In this document: one piece after another, positions 15,907 through 25,268 of the stretch
Layout of the letters: each line of letters begins with the position of its first letter
How positions within the stretch are numbered: the stretch's first letter is position 1
Assembly: GCA_029882995.1 (NCBI GenBank)
Contig: JAOUJV010000009.1
Coordinates: 1-39,387, forward strand
Direction of reading: 5' to 3'
Source of the DNA: Gammaproteobacteria bacterium
GTDB lineage: Bacteria; Pseudomonadota; Gammaproteobacteria; DAOVJZ01
DNA: 39,387 nucleotides
Made by a program: the position numbers and the translations under genes
Notes under the pieces: model-generated
Database searches by the model: none
The model's input: the letters and a program-made list of their open reading frames with translations, nothing else
Told to the model about the DNA's origin: nothing

Positions 15907-17259
15907 ATGATAAAAACCCTGCACAGTTGGCAAGAGGCATTACGTGTTTACCTGAAACCGCGTGTGATCACCATGCTGTTTCTGGGCTTCTCTGCCGGTC
16001 TGCCTTTTTTATTGGTGTTCTCAACCTTATCGGCATGGCTGACGGATGAAGGTCTGACACGCAGTGCGATTGGTTTTTTCAGCTGGGTCGGGATTACGTA
16101 TTCTATAAAGGTATTCTGGTCGCCGGTGATTGATCGCCTGCCGTTATTTCCATTTACGCATTTACTTGGCCAGCGCCGTGGCTGGATTTTGCTTGCACAA
16201 ATCGGTATTGCCTGCGGTTTGCTCGGCATGGCGTTTTCCGATCCGAATCAAAACCTGACAGCGGTTGCGTTGTTTGCATTACTGGTCGCGTTTTCTTCTG
16301 CGACACAGGATGTGGCGATTGATGCCTATCGTATTGAAGCAGTAGAAAAGGAACTGCAGGGTGCAATGGCGGCAAGTTATATTTTCGGTTATCGCGTGGC
16401 ATTGCTGGCGGCCGGTGCCGGTGCGTTTTATATTGCCGACTTTACCAATTGGCAAACAGCTTACATATCAATGGCAGGGTTGATGTTGGTTGGCATTGTT
16501 ACCGTGTTATTGATTGCAGAGCCGGAGCGAAAAGTCAGTAATGAAACCATGATGCAGGAACAGCGTGTGATTGACTACATGGAACGGTCTGCGCATTTAC
16601 CGGATTATGTGCGTACCGCTGTTTCGTGGTTTATTGGTGCAGTCGTCTGTCCGTTTATCGATTTTTTCAAACGTAATGGTTCATTGGCATTGGTGATTTT
16701 GTTACTGGTCGGTGTCTATCGTATCAGTGATATTACGATGGGTGTGATGGCCAATCCGTTTTATCTTGATCTGGGTTTCAGCAAGGTGGAGATTGCCAAT
16801 GTCAGTAAAATATTCGGTTTCTTCATGACCATCTTTGGTGCCGGTCTGGGCGGTATACTGGTGGTACGTTATGGCATTATGCGGCCGCTGTTACTCGGTG
16901 CGATCATGGTATCGGCGACTAATTTGTTGTTTGCGTATATGGCGAGTGTGGAACCCAACCTGACTTTGCTGGCCATTGTGATCAGCGCAGATAATTTAAG
17001 CGGTGGTCTGGCCGGTGCCGCGTTTATTGCCTATCTTTCCAGTCTCGTTAATACTGCCTATACCGCAACCCAGTACGCCTTGTTCAGTTCCTTAATGACA
17101 CTGCCGGCAAAATTCCTCGGCGGTTTTTCCGGTATTGTGGTTGATAGTCAGGGCTATGCCTTCTTTTTCATTTACGCATCATTGGTGGGTATCCCTGCTA
17201 TTTTACTGGTGCTTTATCTAATGAAAAAAAATAATGTCGACAAAGAACTAAATAAATAA
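15907..17259 (+). CDS. ampG: AmpG-type muropeptide permease (MFS)
   Basis: The 450-residue protein has 12-14 hydrophobic helices of the major facilitator superfamily. AmpG-type motifs include GFSAGLPFLLVFSTLSAWL in helix 1, SWVGITYSIKVFWSPVIDR, the loop LGQRRGWIL, and ATQDVAIDAYRIE in helix 4. AmpG brings GlcNAc-anhydroMurNAc peptides from the periplasm into the cytoplasm for cell-wall recycling. The ATG is one base after the second 37-bp repeat. It is followed after 3 bases by the DsbD_2-type gene, probably in one transcript. Confidence 0.9.
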   Translation: MIKTLHSWQEALRVYLKPRVITMLFLGFSAGLPFLLVFSTLSAWLTDEGLTRSAIGFFSWVGITYSIKVFWSPVIDRLPLFPFTHLLGQRRGWILLAQIGIACGLLGMAFSDPNQNLTAVALFALLVAFSSATQDVAIDAYRIEAVEKELQGAMAASYIFGYRVALLAAGAGAFYIADFTNWQTAYISMAGLMLVGIVTVLLIAEPERKVSNETMMQEQRVIDYMERSAHLPDYVRTAVSWFIGAVVCPFIDFFKRNGSLALVILLLVGVYRISDITMGVMANPFYLDLGFSKVEIANVSKIFGFFMTIFGAGLGGILVVRYGIMRPLLLGAIMVSATNLLFAYMASVEPNLTLLAIVISADNLSGGLAGAAFIAYLSSLVNTAYTATQYALFSSLMTLPAKFLGGFSGIVVDSQGYAFFFIYASLVGIPAILLVLYLMKKNNVDKELNK

Positions 17260-17262
17260 TCT

Positions 17263-17964
17263 ATGCACGATCACAGTACCATGGTAATGGACGAGATCAC
17301 GCTGGCAGCGGCGTTTCTTGTTGGTCTGTTTGGCAGTACTCATTGTGCCGGTATGTGCGGCGGGATTGTGAGTGCATTAACAATTGGTTTACCTGAAACC
17401 GTGCGTGGTCGTGTCATGCGCATGTTGCCGTTTGTGCTTTTATATAATATCGGTCGTGTTGGCAGTTATGCTGTTGCCGGTTTACTGGTGGCCGGTATTG
17501 GTTCACTGGTTGTCGATATGGTGGATATCAAGGCGCTGCGTTTTTATGTCGCGCTGTTTGCCGGTGGTTTTATGATCATACTGGGCTTGTATATTGCCGG
17601 TTGGTGGCAGGGGCTTTTAAAAATAGAAAACCTCGGTGGCCATGTCTGGAAACACATTGAACCGGTTGGCAGAAAATTTTTACCCATTAAAAATTATCAT
17701 GGCGCATTAATAGCCGGTGTTATCTGGGGCTGGATCCCGTGCGGTATGGTTTACACTGCGTTAGTTTGGACACTCACCGCCAGTTCATCCACACAAGGCG
17801 CATTACTCATGGTGAGCTTCGGACTCGGCACCGTCCCTGCCATGTTATTCATGGGACTTGCGGCCGGCAAACTGGTGGGGACATTACAAAAGCCACTGGT
17901 GAGGCATATCGCAGGTGTAACGGTTATTGCGTTTGGAATTTATAGTTTGTGGCGTGTCTTGTAA
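17263..17964 (+). CDS. DsbD_2-type (COG2836-like) membrane protein
   Basis: The 233-residue protein has about six hydrophobic helices. It carries GSTHCAGMCGG in the first helix and WGWIPCGMVYTAL in the second half, so conserved cysteines are embedded in both repeat halves, as in the DsbD/CcdA-related family often labelled sulfite exporter TauE/SafE. Members are frequent near cytochrome oxidase assembly genes and may move reducing power or copper, but nothing here fixes the role. The His-rich N-terminus (MHDHSTM) is notable. It converges on metW with only 3 bases between stop codons. Confidence 0.8.
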   Translation: MHDHSTMVMDEITLAAAFLVGLFGSTHCAGMCGGIVSALTIGLPETVRGRVMRMLPFVLLYNIGRVGSYAVAGLLVAGIGSLVVDMVDIKALRFYVALFAGGFMIILGLYIAGWWQGLLKIENLGGHVWKHIEPVGRKFLPIKNYHGALIAGVIWGWIPCGMVYTALVWTLTASSSTQGALLMVSFGLGTVPAMLFMGLAAGKLVGTLQKPLVRHIAGVTVIAFGIYSLWRVL

Positions 17965-17967
17965 GGA

Positions 17968-18570
17968 TTATTTTCTGCTAAACCGATAAAGTGCCAGCTC
18001 ACCAAACAGATTCGGTAATACTCTCATAGTGGTACTGGTCTTGTGTTCAGCTGTTACCACTTCACGTTGCAGAATTTTTATATTTTTATCCCGACACAGT
18101 TGCTCAAAGTCACTCAGAGTACAAAGGTGAATATTGGGCGTGTTGTACCATTCATAGGGGATCGCACCATAGACCGGCATATGACCGCCAAGTGCAATAT
18201 GCAGGCGTGCCCTCCAGTGACCGAAGTTGGGGAAGGTGACAATACCTTCACGACCAACACGCAGCATTTCTTCAATGAGTTTATCCGGATGATAAATGGC
18301 CTGCAGTGTCTGGGTCATGACAACATAATCAAATGACTCTTCATCAAAGTCAGACAGGCCGGCATCAAGGTCGGTCTGGATTACGTTGAGATCTTTTTTC
18401 AGACATTCCAGAATTTTGTTGGTATCAATTTCGAGACCATAGCCATTAACACCGTGTGCATCACGCAGGTGTTTTAACAGTGTGCCATTACCACAACCCA
18501 GATCGAGTATTCGACTGTTAGGTTTGATCCAGTCGCTGATAATGGCAAGGTCGCGTCTTAATTCAGTCAT
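17968..18570 (-). CDS. metW: Methionine biosynthesis protein MetW
   Basis: The 200-residue protein has a class I SAM-binding methyltransferase fold with motif I ILDLGCGNGTLL at residues ~21-32 and the MetW-specific stretches VMTQTLQAIYHPD and FPNFGHWRAR. MetW is always found with metX and is needed for full homoserine acyltransferase activity in some bacteria, though its exact role is unsettled. It starts one base after the metX stop, so the two are translationally linked. Confidence 0.94.
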   Translation of the reverse strand: MTELRRDLAIISDWIKPNSRILDLGCGNGTLLKHLRDAHGVNGYGLEIDTNKILECLKKDLNVIQTDLDAGLSDFDEESFDYVVMTQTLQAIYHPDKLIEEMLRVGREGIVTFPNFGHWRARLHIALGGHMPVYGAIPYEWYNTPNIHLCTLSDFEQLCRDKNIKILQREVVTAEHKTSTTMRVLPNLFGELALYRFSRK

Positions 18571-18571
18571 G

Positions 18572-19705
18572 TTATTTCACATTCGCCATATAGGCTGAGA
18601 AAGTATCCATGTAATAAGGTATTTTCATCAAAAAGGCATCATGTCCCTGATCGGCTTCCACTTCGATATAACTGAAGTCCTTGTCGTTATCATGTAGTGC
18701 CTTCACGATCTCTTTTGAGCGTTCAGGTGCGAAACGCCAGTCAGTGGTAAATGAAATCACCAGTGATTTGGTTTTGATATGCGCCAGTGCCTTGGTCAGA
18801 TCATTATCGTAGTCGATTGCCGGATCAAAATAATCCAGTGCCTTGGTCATTAACAGGTAGGTGTTGGCATCAAACCGGTCAACAAATGACTGACCCTGAT
18901 AACGCAAGTAACTCTCGATCTGAAACTCGACATCAAATCCGTAATTAATTTTACCTTCACGTAATTCACGTCCGAACTTGCCGCGCATGGCGTCATCCGA
19001 CAAATAGGTAATATGGCCAAGCATGCGCGCGATCATCAGACCGCGTTTGGGCACGGTATTGTGTTCGTGATAGCGGCCTTCATAAAACTCCGGATCCGTC
19101 ATGATGGCCTGACGTGCCACCTCATTAAAGGCAATGTTCTGTGCTGACAAACGCGGTGCAGCGGCGATAATGACGCTGTGGCGTAGTCGATCCGGAAAAT
19201 CAATCGCCCACTGTAGTGCCTGCATGCCGCCAAGTGATCCACCAACGACGGCAGCAAACTGATCAATACCGAGTGCATCAGCCAGTCGTGCCTGACTGCG
19301 CACCCAGTCTTTCACTGTGACAATGGGGAAGTCGGGACCATAGGGCTTGCCGGTTTCCGGATTGATGCTCATTGGTCCGGAAGAACCACTGCAGCCACCC
19401 AGATTATTTGAACAGACAACAAAGAAGCGATTGGTATCAATCGGTTTGCCCGGTCCGATACAGTTTTCCCACCAGCCGGGTTTCTTGTCTTCCATGCTGT
19501 GATAACCGGCGGCATGGTGATTACTGCTCAAGGCGTGGCAAATCAGGACAGCATTGGACTTGTCGGCATTGAGCTGACCATATGTTTCATAAATGAGCTC
19601 GTATTCCTTTAATTCACGTCCGCAGTCGAGCGCCAGCGGCGACTCAAACTTCTGTACGCTGGGACTGACAATACCAATGGAATCGGCAGGAATAGTGTCT
19701 GGCAT
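18572..19705 (-). CDS. metX: Homoserine O-acyltransferase (probably succinyl type)
   Basis: An alpha/beta hydrolase of 377 residues that acylates homoserine for methionine synthesis. The nucleophile is Ser157 in GGSLGGMQ, with Asp322 in TTDWRF and His355 in QGHDAF. The segments GGCSGSSGP and [10 protein letters not shown] resemble the gammaproteobacterial MetXS enzymes that use succinyl-CoA rather than the acetyl-CoA type, so a succinyltransferase is likely but not proven. The 92-bp leader before the ATG contains two short palindromes (GCAGATCTGC at 19713, and TTATCT/AGATAA at 19727-19741) but no SAM riboswitch that I recognise. Confidence 0.92.
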   Translation of the reverse strand: MPDTIPADSIGIVSPSVQKFESPLALDCGRELKEYELIYETYGQLNADKSNAVLICHALSSNHHAAGYHSMEDKKPGWWENCIGPGKPIDTNRFFVVCSNNLGGCSGSSGPMSINPETGKPYGPDFPIVTVKDWVRSQARLADALGIDQFAAVVGGSLGGMQALQWAIDFPDRLRHSVIIAAAPRLSAQNIAFNEVARQAIMTDPEFYEGRYHEHNTVPKRGLMIARMLGHITYLSDDAMRGKFGRELREGKINYGFDVEFQIESYLRYQGQSFVDRFDANTYLLMTKALDYFDPAIDYDNDLTKALAHIKTKSLVISFTTDWRFAPERSKEIVKALHDNDKDFSYIEVEADQGHDAFLMKIPYYMDTFSAYMANVK

Positions 19706-19797
19706 TTTGGGGCAGATCTGCTCTTGTTATCTAAGAGATAAGTCTAAGGTAGCAAGCCCGATCGGGCAAGAAGAGAGATCGTATCTGAAATGGAGTT

Positions 19798-21747
19798 CTA
19801 GGCGGTAGCGGCGATTTCGACTTCCGGTTCCAAAGGAAACTCAATCGCGTTGAGAATGCCTTCGATTGTTGCCAGCTGCTCATTCAATCCGGCAATATCA
19901 GTCTCCAGTTCCTTGATTTTGACATCCAGTGTTTCATGTGACTCACTGATCTTGCGCAGGCTGGCAAGACGTTTGTCCATGGCATCCTTGTGTTCCCTGA
20001 TTTGCAGAACCAACGGGTTCATTACAATCTTGGCCCAGTTATCTGCATCTTTCTGTGCGCTGTAGAAGGTATTGCGTGCATGACTGGCCATAGAGATAAA
20101 GAATTTTTTAATCACAAAATATTTTTCAGTCATGGCAGTGACCGGGCTCTTTCTGAATTCCTCTGCCTCTTCATACAGTTTATCCAGTTCCAGTTTGTAT
20201 TTGGTAATGGAAAAGACAGTTGGTTTTACAGCCACCATGTCATGTTCTTCATGAAATTTTTTATAAATAGCCAGTACTTCATCACGAATCTTGTCTGCCT
20301 GCATTTTGGCATTGTCCATGTTGTCACGCGCACCATCGAATACAGTTTTCATACCGGCTTTGAGACCATGTGTTGTCCAGCTGTCGGCCATATCACCACG
20401 AGCCTGCGCAATTAATTTATCAATTTCGCTTACACTGAGTGATGCCATCAGTCCCTGTGCCTTTTGTTTTAATGCGGTATGACTGACCTGAAAACTTTGC
20501 AGGTTCTTTTGGTAGACAACCTGTTCTTCACGTGTGGTCTTCATCAGGTGCTGAATCATATCCATATTTTTACCACTCAGGCTTTCCAGTTCCTTCTTCT
20601 GTTTATCAGCCTCTTGCAGTCGCGATACAATGATACCGCGTGAATCCTGCACCATAGCACCGATATTATTAACAATATTATTTCGAACAATGGTTTGTTT
20701 ATGCGGTATTACGTTTTCAGCCAGTGATGTTTCAAGCTCGAGTAAACGTGATTGCTCCAGCAGAGGTTGATCGTGTTTTACCTTTGCAATCAGGCCTTTT
20801 TGTGCAGACAGTGGAAACATGCTATCAGCAGTAATACCCAGCATTTTTGCTGCATCGGTAGATTGTTTACTGATAGTTTGTGCAATAGCGCTTTCACCCT
20901 TGAGTTCATCCCACAAGGTATCGATCTTGTTCATTACGACCATCAATCCCTTTTCATGCACATTCCGGAATGAACGAATATAGTTGTTCCACATGTCCAT
21001 ATCGGATTTGGTAACACCGGTATCAGCAGCCAGAACAAACAGCACAGCTTGTGCATTAGGCAACATGTTAACGGTCAGTTCCGGTTCGTTACCCAGTGCG
21101 TTCAGTCCGGGAGTATCCAGAATGACCAGACCCTGTTGTAACAAGGGATGCGGGAAACTGATCAGGGCATGACGCCACATGGGAATTTCAACTTCTTCAC
21201 CACCGCCAATGGTTTCATGATGTTCTTCATCATATAGACCGAGTCGCAATGCTTCCTCGACCGGTACTCTTTTAGTCTTGACGATTTCCTTGAACACATC
21301 CGCCATCTCATCCGGATAGTCAGTGTTCAGAGTATGCTTTTGCCAGGCCAGTGGATCCTGTTTGTATTCGGCGATACTTTTTTCTTCGGCACGTGTTTCA
21401 ATCGGTAACAGACGCAGATAGGCATCATCACTTTTATCATCATAGAAAAGTTCTGTCGGACACATGGTGGTACGTCCTGCCTCGGAAGGGAGCAGACGAC
21501 GTTTGTACGCGGCAAAGAAAATCGCGTTAATCAGTTCTGTTTTACCACGGGAAAATTCTGCAACGAAAGCGACAGTGACACGATCCGACTTAAGCGTTTC
21601 GAGTAATTCATAAATGCGCAAATCTGTGTCAGTGGATTCAAGCCCCTGATCATCGAGCCACTTCTTGTATTTTTCAATTTGCAGTACCAGACTGGACTTC
21701 CATTCTGAGTAGTCCTCGATACGGCGGGAAAAATCGGTCATTTCCAT
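19798..21747 (-). CDS. Dynamin-like GTPase
   Basis: The 649-residue protein has a dynamin-type GTPase domain: P-loop AEFSRGKT (63-70), a switch I Thr in GRTTMCPTE, G3 DTPG (211-214) and G4 NKID (273-276). From ~370 on it is long, charged and helical, with a C-terminal coiled coil (~595-635), as in bacterial dynamin-like proteins that act on membranes. The P-loop starts with Ala, not the usual Gly, and ends KT not KS. A hydrophobic stretch (VIKKFFISMASHARNTF, ~545-562) may touch membrane. It sits between yggT and metX, all on the same strand, but has a normal-looking independent start. The cellular role is unknown. Confidence 0.88.
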   Translation of the reverse strand: MEMTDFSRRIEDYSEWKSSLVLQIEKYKKWLDDQGLESTDTDLRIYELLETLKSDRVTVAFVAEFSRGKTELINAIFFAAYKRRLLPSEAGRTTMCPTELFYDDKSDDAYLRLLPIETRAEEKSIAEYKQDPLAWQKHTLNTDYPDEMADVFKEIVKTKRVPVEEALRLGLYDEEHHETIGGGEEVEIPMWRHALISFPHPLLQQGLVILDTPGLNALGNEPELTVNMLPNAQAVLFVLAADTGVTKSDMDMWNNYIRSFRNVHEKGLMVVMNKIDTLWDELKGESAIAQTISKQSTDAAKMLGITADSMFPLSAQKGLIAKVKHDQPLLEQSRLLELETSLAENVIPHKQTIVRNNIVNNIGAMVQDSRGIIVSRLQEADKQKKELESLSGKNMDMIQHLMKTTREEQVVYQKNLQSFQVSHTALKQKAQGLMASLSVSEIDKLIAQARGDMADSWTTHGLKAGMKTVFDGARDNMDNAKMQADKIRDEVLAIYKKFHEEHDMVAVKPTVFSITKYKLELDKLYEEAEEFRKSPVTAMTEKYFVIKKFFISMASHARNTFYSAQKDADNWAKIVMNPLVLQIREHKDAMDKRLASLRKISESHETLDVKIKELETDIAGLNEQLATIEGILNAIEFPLEPEVEIAATA

Positions 21748-21916
21748 AGTTTTTCCAGTAAATTCAGTAAGTAACAGCTATACCCGTTATATCGAGTCAT
21801 ACGGGGTAAAACTGAAGTAAATCAGCTAAAAACGGTGCCGTAGTGTGAACCTTGCCTCACTTTTCAAGGGGTAAAATGCAGTCGGGGAGTTGTTTTGGCG
21901 CCGGTATACGCAGGCG

Positions 21917-22495
21917 TTATCCGGCAAAACTGCGTGCAAGTGCAACGATGGGTGGTATGACCAGCATCTTGGCAATTTGCAATGCCAGCAGGGCGGCAAT
22001 GGGTGACAGATCAAATCCGGCAATAGGCGGGATCAATCGACGGAACGGGCCGAGTACCGGTTCAGTCAGGCTGTAAAGTATTGCAGTGATCGGGTTGTAG
22101 CTGCCGGGATTGATCCAGCTCAGAATAACCTGAATCAGGATACCAAAAACAAATATATTGAAAACCAGAGAAACTGTTTCAGCGACTGCCAACACCAGTA
22201 ACATCCCGATGGTAAACATGCCGCTGGATAGCAAACCGATCACGCTGAGTTTGATTAATTGTAATACGATCAGCAAGACAACACATGATGTATCTATTTT
22301 ACCCACGGAGGGAATGACGCGTCGTAAGGGGATGAGCAGCGGACTTGTTACCTTGACAATAAATTGTGATAACGGGTTATAAAAATCAGCACGGATTAAT
22401 TGAAATATAAAACGCAGCATCACAACCAGTATGTAAAGATCAAACAGGGTTGAGATAAGAAACACAAGGGGATTGGTCAGATAATCATTGCCCAC
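21917..22495 (-). CDS. yggT: YggT family membrane protein
   Basis: The 192-residue protein has two copies of the YggT unit, each with a pair of hydrophobic helices and the motif NPLSQFIVKVTSPLLIPLRR in the first, NPITAILYSLTEPVLGPFRR in the second. The function is not firmly known; links with osmotic response and cell division have been suggested for relatives. It begins with GTG, and its first base is the last base of the proC stop codon (TAGTG), so it is translationally coupled to proC. Confidence 0.92.
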   Translation of the reverse strand: MGNDYLTNPLVFLISTLFDLYILVVMLRFIFQLIRADFYNPLSQFIVKVTSPLLIPLRRVIPSVGKIDTSCVVLLIVLQLIKLSVIGLLSSGMFTIGMLLVLAVAETVSLVFNIFVFGILIQVILSWINPGSYNPITAILYSLTEPVLGPFRRLIPPIAGFDLSPIAALLALQIAKMLVIPPIVALARSFAG

Positions 22496-23322
22496 TATTT
22501 TTCTCCAAACTCTTTTGCCAGTTCTTTTGAACGATTAGCCGCTGCTGTCAGTGCATCGGCAAATAATGTTTCCAGCCCACCGGATTGTAATGTATTGATA
22601 GCCTGTTCAGTTGTGCCACCGGGCGAAGTAACACGCTGACGTAATTCAGCAATGTCTTCAGCACTTTCCAGTGCCATTTTGGCCGCACCCAGTGCGGTTT
22701 GTAATGTCAGCAGTCGTGCTGTTTTTTGCTCCATTCCCAGCGTAGTGGCCGCTTTTTCCATTGCCTCCATGACATAAAAGAAATAGGCCGGTCCACTGCC
22801 GGAAAGGGCGGTCACAATATCCATCATGGCTTCATCATCCAGCCAGAGTGCCAGACCCACAGCACGTAAAATACTTTCAGCCAGATTACACTGTTCTTCA
22901 GAAACATAGGTATTGGCAAAAAGGCCGCTGGCACCGGTTTGTATTAATGCAGGTGTATTAGGCATGACCCGTACAATGGCAACATTACCACCCAGCCAAG
23001 TTTGTAAATCTTTTTCACGGATACCGGCGGCAACAGAGATGACAAGCGGTTTTCTGGTTTGTATTGAATCGGTAATACCAACAATAACTTCATGCATAAC
23101 TTGTGGTTTAACACACAACACAACCACATCGGCATTGGTAACTGCTTTGTTGTTATCCGGAGTGGTGTTAATGGAAAACCGGTTGGCAAGGTAATCCAGT
23201 TTGCCCTGATTCAAATCAGTGACCCACAGGTTTCCGGGCGGACAGCCATCTGCGATCAAACCGCCAATCAGGCTGCTTGCCATGTTGCCACCACCAATGA
23301 ATGCAATCGTGCTGTTTTTCAT
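22495..23322 (-). CDS. proC: Pyrroline-5-carboxylate reductase
   Basis: Reduces pyrroline-5-carboxylate to proline with NAD(P)H, the last step of proline synthesis. The 275-residue protein has an N-terminal Rossmann motif IAFIGGGNMASSLIGGL, VKPQ in the cofactor loop, VMPNTPA, and the C-terminal catalytic region ALSGSGPAYFF and RQRVTSPGGTTEQA that marks the family. The yggS-proC-yggT order is standard in gammaproteobacteria. Confidence 0.96.
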   Translation of the reverse strand: MKNSTIAFIGGGNMASSLIGGLIADGCPPGNLWVTDLNQGKLDYLANRFSINTTPDNNKAVTNADVVVLCVKPQVMHEVIVGITDSIQTRKPLVISVAAGIREKDLQTWLGGNVAIVRVMPNTPALIQTGASGLFANTYVSEEQCNLAESILRAVGLALWLDDEAMMDIVTALSGSGPAYFFYVMEAMEKAATTLGMEQKTARLLTLQTALGAAKMALESAEDIAELRQRVTSPGGTTEQAINTLQSGGLETLFADALTAAANRSKELAKEFGEK

Positions 23323-23419
23323 ATGATTAAGATACAGGATTTATGATTAGAGTTGTAGGTGCATTCTGATCAATTTAGCTCTCCGCTTTGAAAATGAGAG
23401 AAATCGCCGGAAGAAAAAA

Positions 23420-24112
23420 TTAACCTTGTTTTTTGGGTCTTTCACCAAATATATCTGTTCCAATCCGAACGATAGTTGCCCCCTCGGCAATGGCTGCTTC
23501 CATGTCGCCTGACATACCCATGGACAGGGTATCCATTTCCATACCCTGTTGATTGGATTGTTCCAGCAGTTCCCGTAGTTTTCGAAAAGGTTTCCGCTGT
23601 TGTTCAAAATCAGCACTGTATTCCGGAATGGCCATTAGCCCACGCAATTTGATGCCGGGTATCTGCATGACATCACGCGCAATGGTTATCACCGTATCAG
23701 GTGAAATGCCTGATTTACTTTCTTCGCCACTGATATTGACCTGCAGGCAGATATTGATGGGATCAAGAGAGTCGGGACGTTGTTCTCCCAGACGACGTGC
23801 GACCTTGATGCTGTTAACACCATGTGCCCAGTTGAAATGTTCTGCAATCTGACGAGTCTTGTTAGATTGGATTGCGCCGATGAAATGCCAGTCCAGATCC
23901 AGATCAGATAACTGCTCCATTTTATCGAGTGCTTCCTGCAGGTAGTTTTCGCCAAACCAGGTCTGGCCAGCCGCATGCGCCTCACGGATTTTTTCAGCCG
24001 GATGCACCTTGCTAACGGCCAATAATTGAACAGAATCAGGCGAACGACCATACTTTTCCTCTGCCTGTTTTATTCGATTAGTGACTGATTTTAATCGGGA
24101 TTTTGTATTCAA
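23420..24112 (-). CDS. yggS: PLP homeostasis protein (YggS/PROSC)
   Basis: The 230-residue protein is a single-domain PLP-binding TIM barrel related to the N-terminal domain of alanine racemase. The PLP lysine is in LLAVSKVHPA (residue ~35); GENYLQEALDK, WHFIGAIQSNK and the phosphate-binding GMSGDMEAAI are also present. It buffers pyridoxal phosphate and affects amino-acid pools. The only start at the expected place is TTG at 24112. It is divergent from pilT with an 80-bp gap. Confidence 0.95.
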   Translation of the reverse strand: MNTKSRLKSVTNRIKQAEEKYGRSPDSVQLLAVSKVHPAEKIREAHAAGQTWFGENYLQEALDKMEQLSDLDLDWHFIGAIQSNKTRQIAEHFNWAHGVNSIKVARRLGEQRPDSLDPINICLQVNISGEESKSGISPDTVITIARDVMQIPGIKLRGLMAIPEYSADFEQQRKPFRKLRELLEQSNQQGMEMDTLSMGMSGDMEAAIAEGATIVRIGTDIFGERPKKQG

Positions 24113-24192
24113 TATTATCTTCTATACTTAATTTGTTCGTTTCTGAGCCGATAAGAATGGAACTATCGAAATAATATAACAGGGGATCTTCA

Positions 24193-25230
24193 ATGGATAT
24201 CGCTGAATTACTCGCATTTAGTGTCAAAAATGGCGCATCCGATTTACATATGTCAGCTGGCTTACCGCCCATGATTCGTGTCGATGGTGACATTCGCCGT
24301 ATTAATGTGCCGCCAATGGAGCACAAGGAAGTTCATGCGCTGATTTATGACATTATGAATGATAAACAACGCAAGGACTATGAAGAATTTTTTGAAACCG
24401 ACTTTTCATTTGAGATACCTGGTCTTGCCCGTTTCCGTGTCAATGCATTCAACCATAATCGGGGTGCCGGTGCGGTATTTCGTACCATTCCTTCCAATAT
24501 TCTGACGCTGGAAGAACTCGGTTGTCCGCCTGTATTCAAGACCATTGCAGATAACCCGCGCGGGATTGTACTGGTAACCGGTCCAACCGGTTCCGGTAAA
24601 TCAACAACGCTGGCCGGTATGGTCAACTACAAGAACGAAACCGAGTATGCGCACATACTAACTGTCGAGGACCCGATCGAATTTGTGCACCAGAGTAAAA
24701 AATGTCTGGTGAACCAGCGCGAAGTGCATCGTGACACACTTGGATTTAACGAGGCACTGCGTTCCGCATTACGTGAAGATCCGGACATTATTCTGGTGGG
24801 TGAAATGCGTGACCTTGAAACAATTCGACTGGCACTGACCGCGGCTGAAACCGGTCACCTTGTATTCGGTACACTGCATACCAGTTCAGCAGCCAAAACC
24901 ATTGACCGTATTGTTGACGTGTTTCCGGCAGCTGAAAAAGACATGGTACGTTCCATGTTGTCTGAATCATTGCGTGCAGTAATTTCGCAAACCCTGCTTA
25001 AAAAGATTGGTGGTGGTCGTGTTGCTGCACACGAGATCATGATCGGGACACCGGCGATTCGAAACCTGATTCGTGAAAATAAGATCCCGCAAATGTATTC
25101 TGCTATCCAGACCGGTCAATCTGTTGGCATGCAGACACTCGATCAGTGCTTGCAGGAGCTCGTGCAAAAAGGCACAGTGAGCAAGTCCGATGCGCAAATG
25201 CGGGCTGCAAACAAGGATGCATTCGGTTAG
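24193..25230 (+). CDS. pilT: Type IV pilus retraction ATPase PilT
   Basis: A hexameric ATPase of 345 residues that depolymerises pilin for twitching and DNA uptake. It shows Walker A GPTGSGKST (130-138), Walker B-type IILVGEMRD (199-206), the His box GTLHTSSAAKTIDRI and the PilT-specific AIRNLIRE (288-295) needed for retraction. AGGGG lies 8 bases before the ATG. It is followed 38 bases later by pilU in the standard order. Confidence 0.97.
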   Translation: MDIAELLAFSVKNGASDLHMSAGLPPMIRVDGDIRRINVPPMEHKEVHALIYDIMNDKQRKDYEEFFETDFSFEIPGLARFRVNAFNHNRGAGAVFRTIPSNILTLEELGCPPVFKTIADNPRGIVLVTGPTGSGKSTTLAGMVNYKNETEYAHILTVEDPIEFVHQSKKCLVNQREVHRDTLGFNEALRSALREDPDIILVGEMRDLETIRLALTAAETGHLVFGTLHTSSAAKTIDRIVDVFPAAEKDMVRSMLSESLRAVISQTLLKKIGGGRVAAHEIMIGTPAIRNLIRENKIPQMYSAIQTGQSVGMQTLDQCLQELVQKGTVSKSDAQMRAANKDAFG

Positions 25231-25268
25231 TATTATTTTACAGCCCTTAAGGCACGGAGCCGGTAACC

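Noticed and set aside
19756-19767. GCCCGATCGGGC as terminator of the dynamin-like gene
   Set aside because: A perfect palindrome but with no usable loop and no T-run on either side.
19706-19797. SAM riboswitch before metX
   Set aside because: The 92-base leader lacks any SAM riboswitch core that I recognise; only two short palindromes are present.
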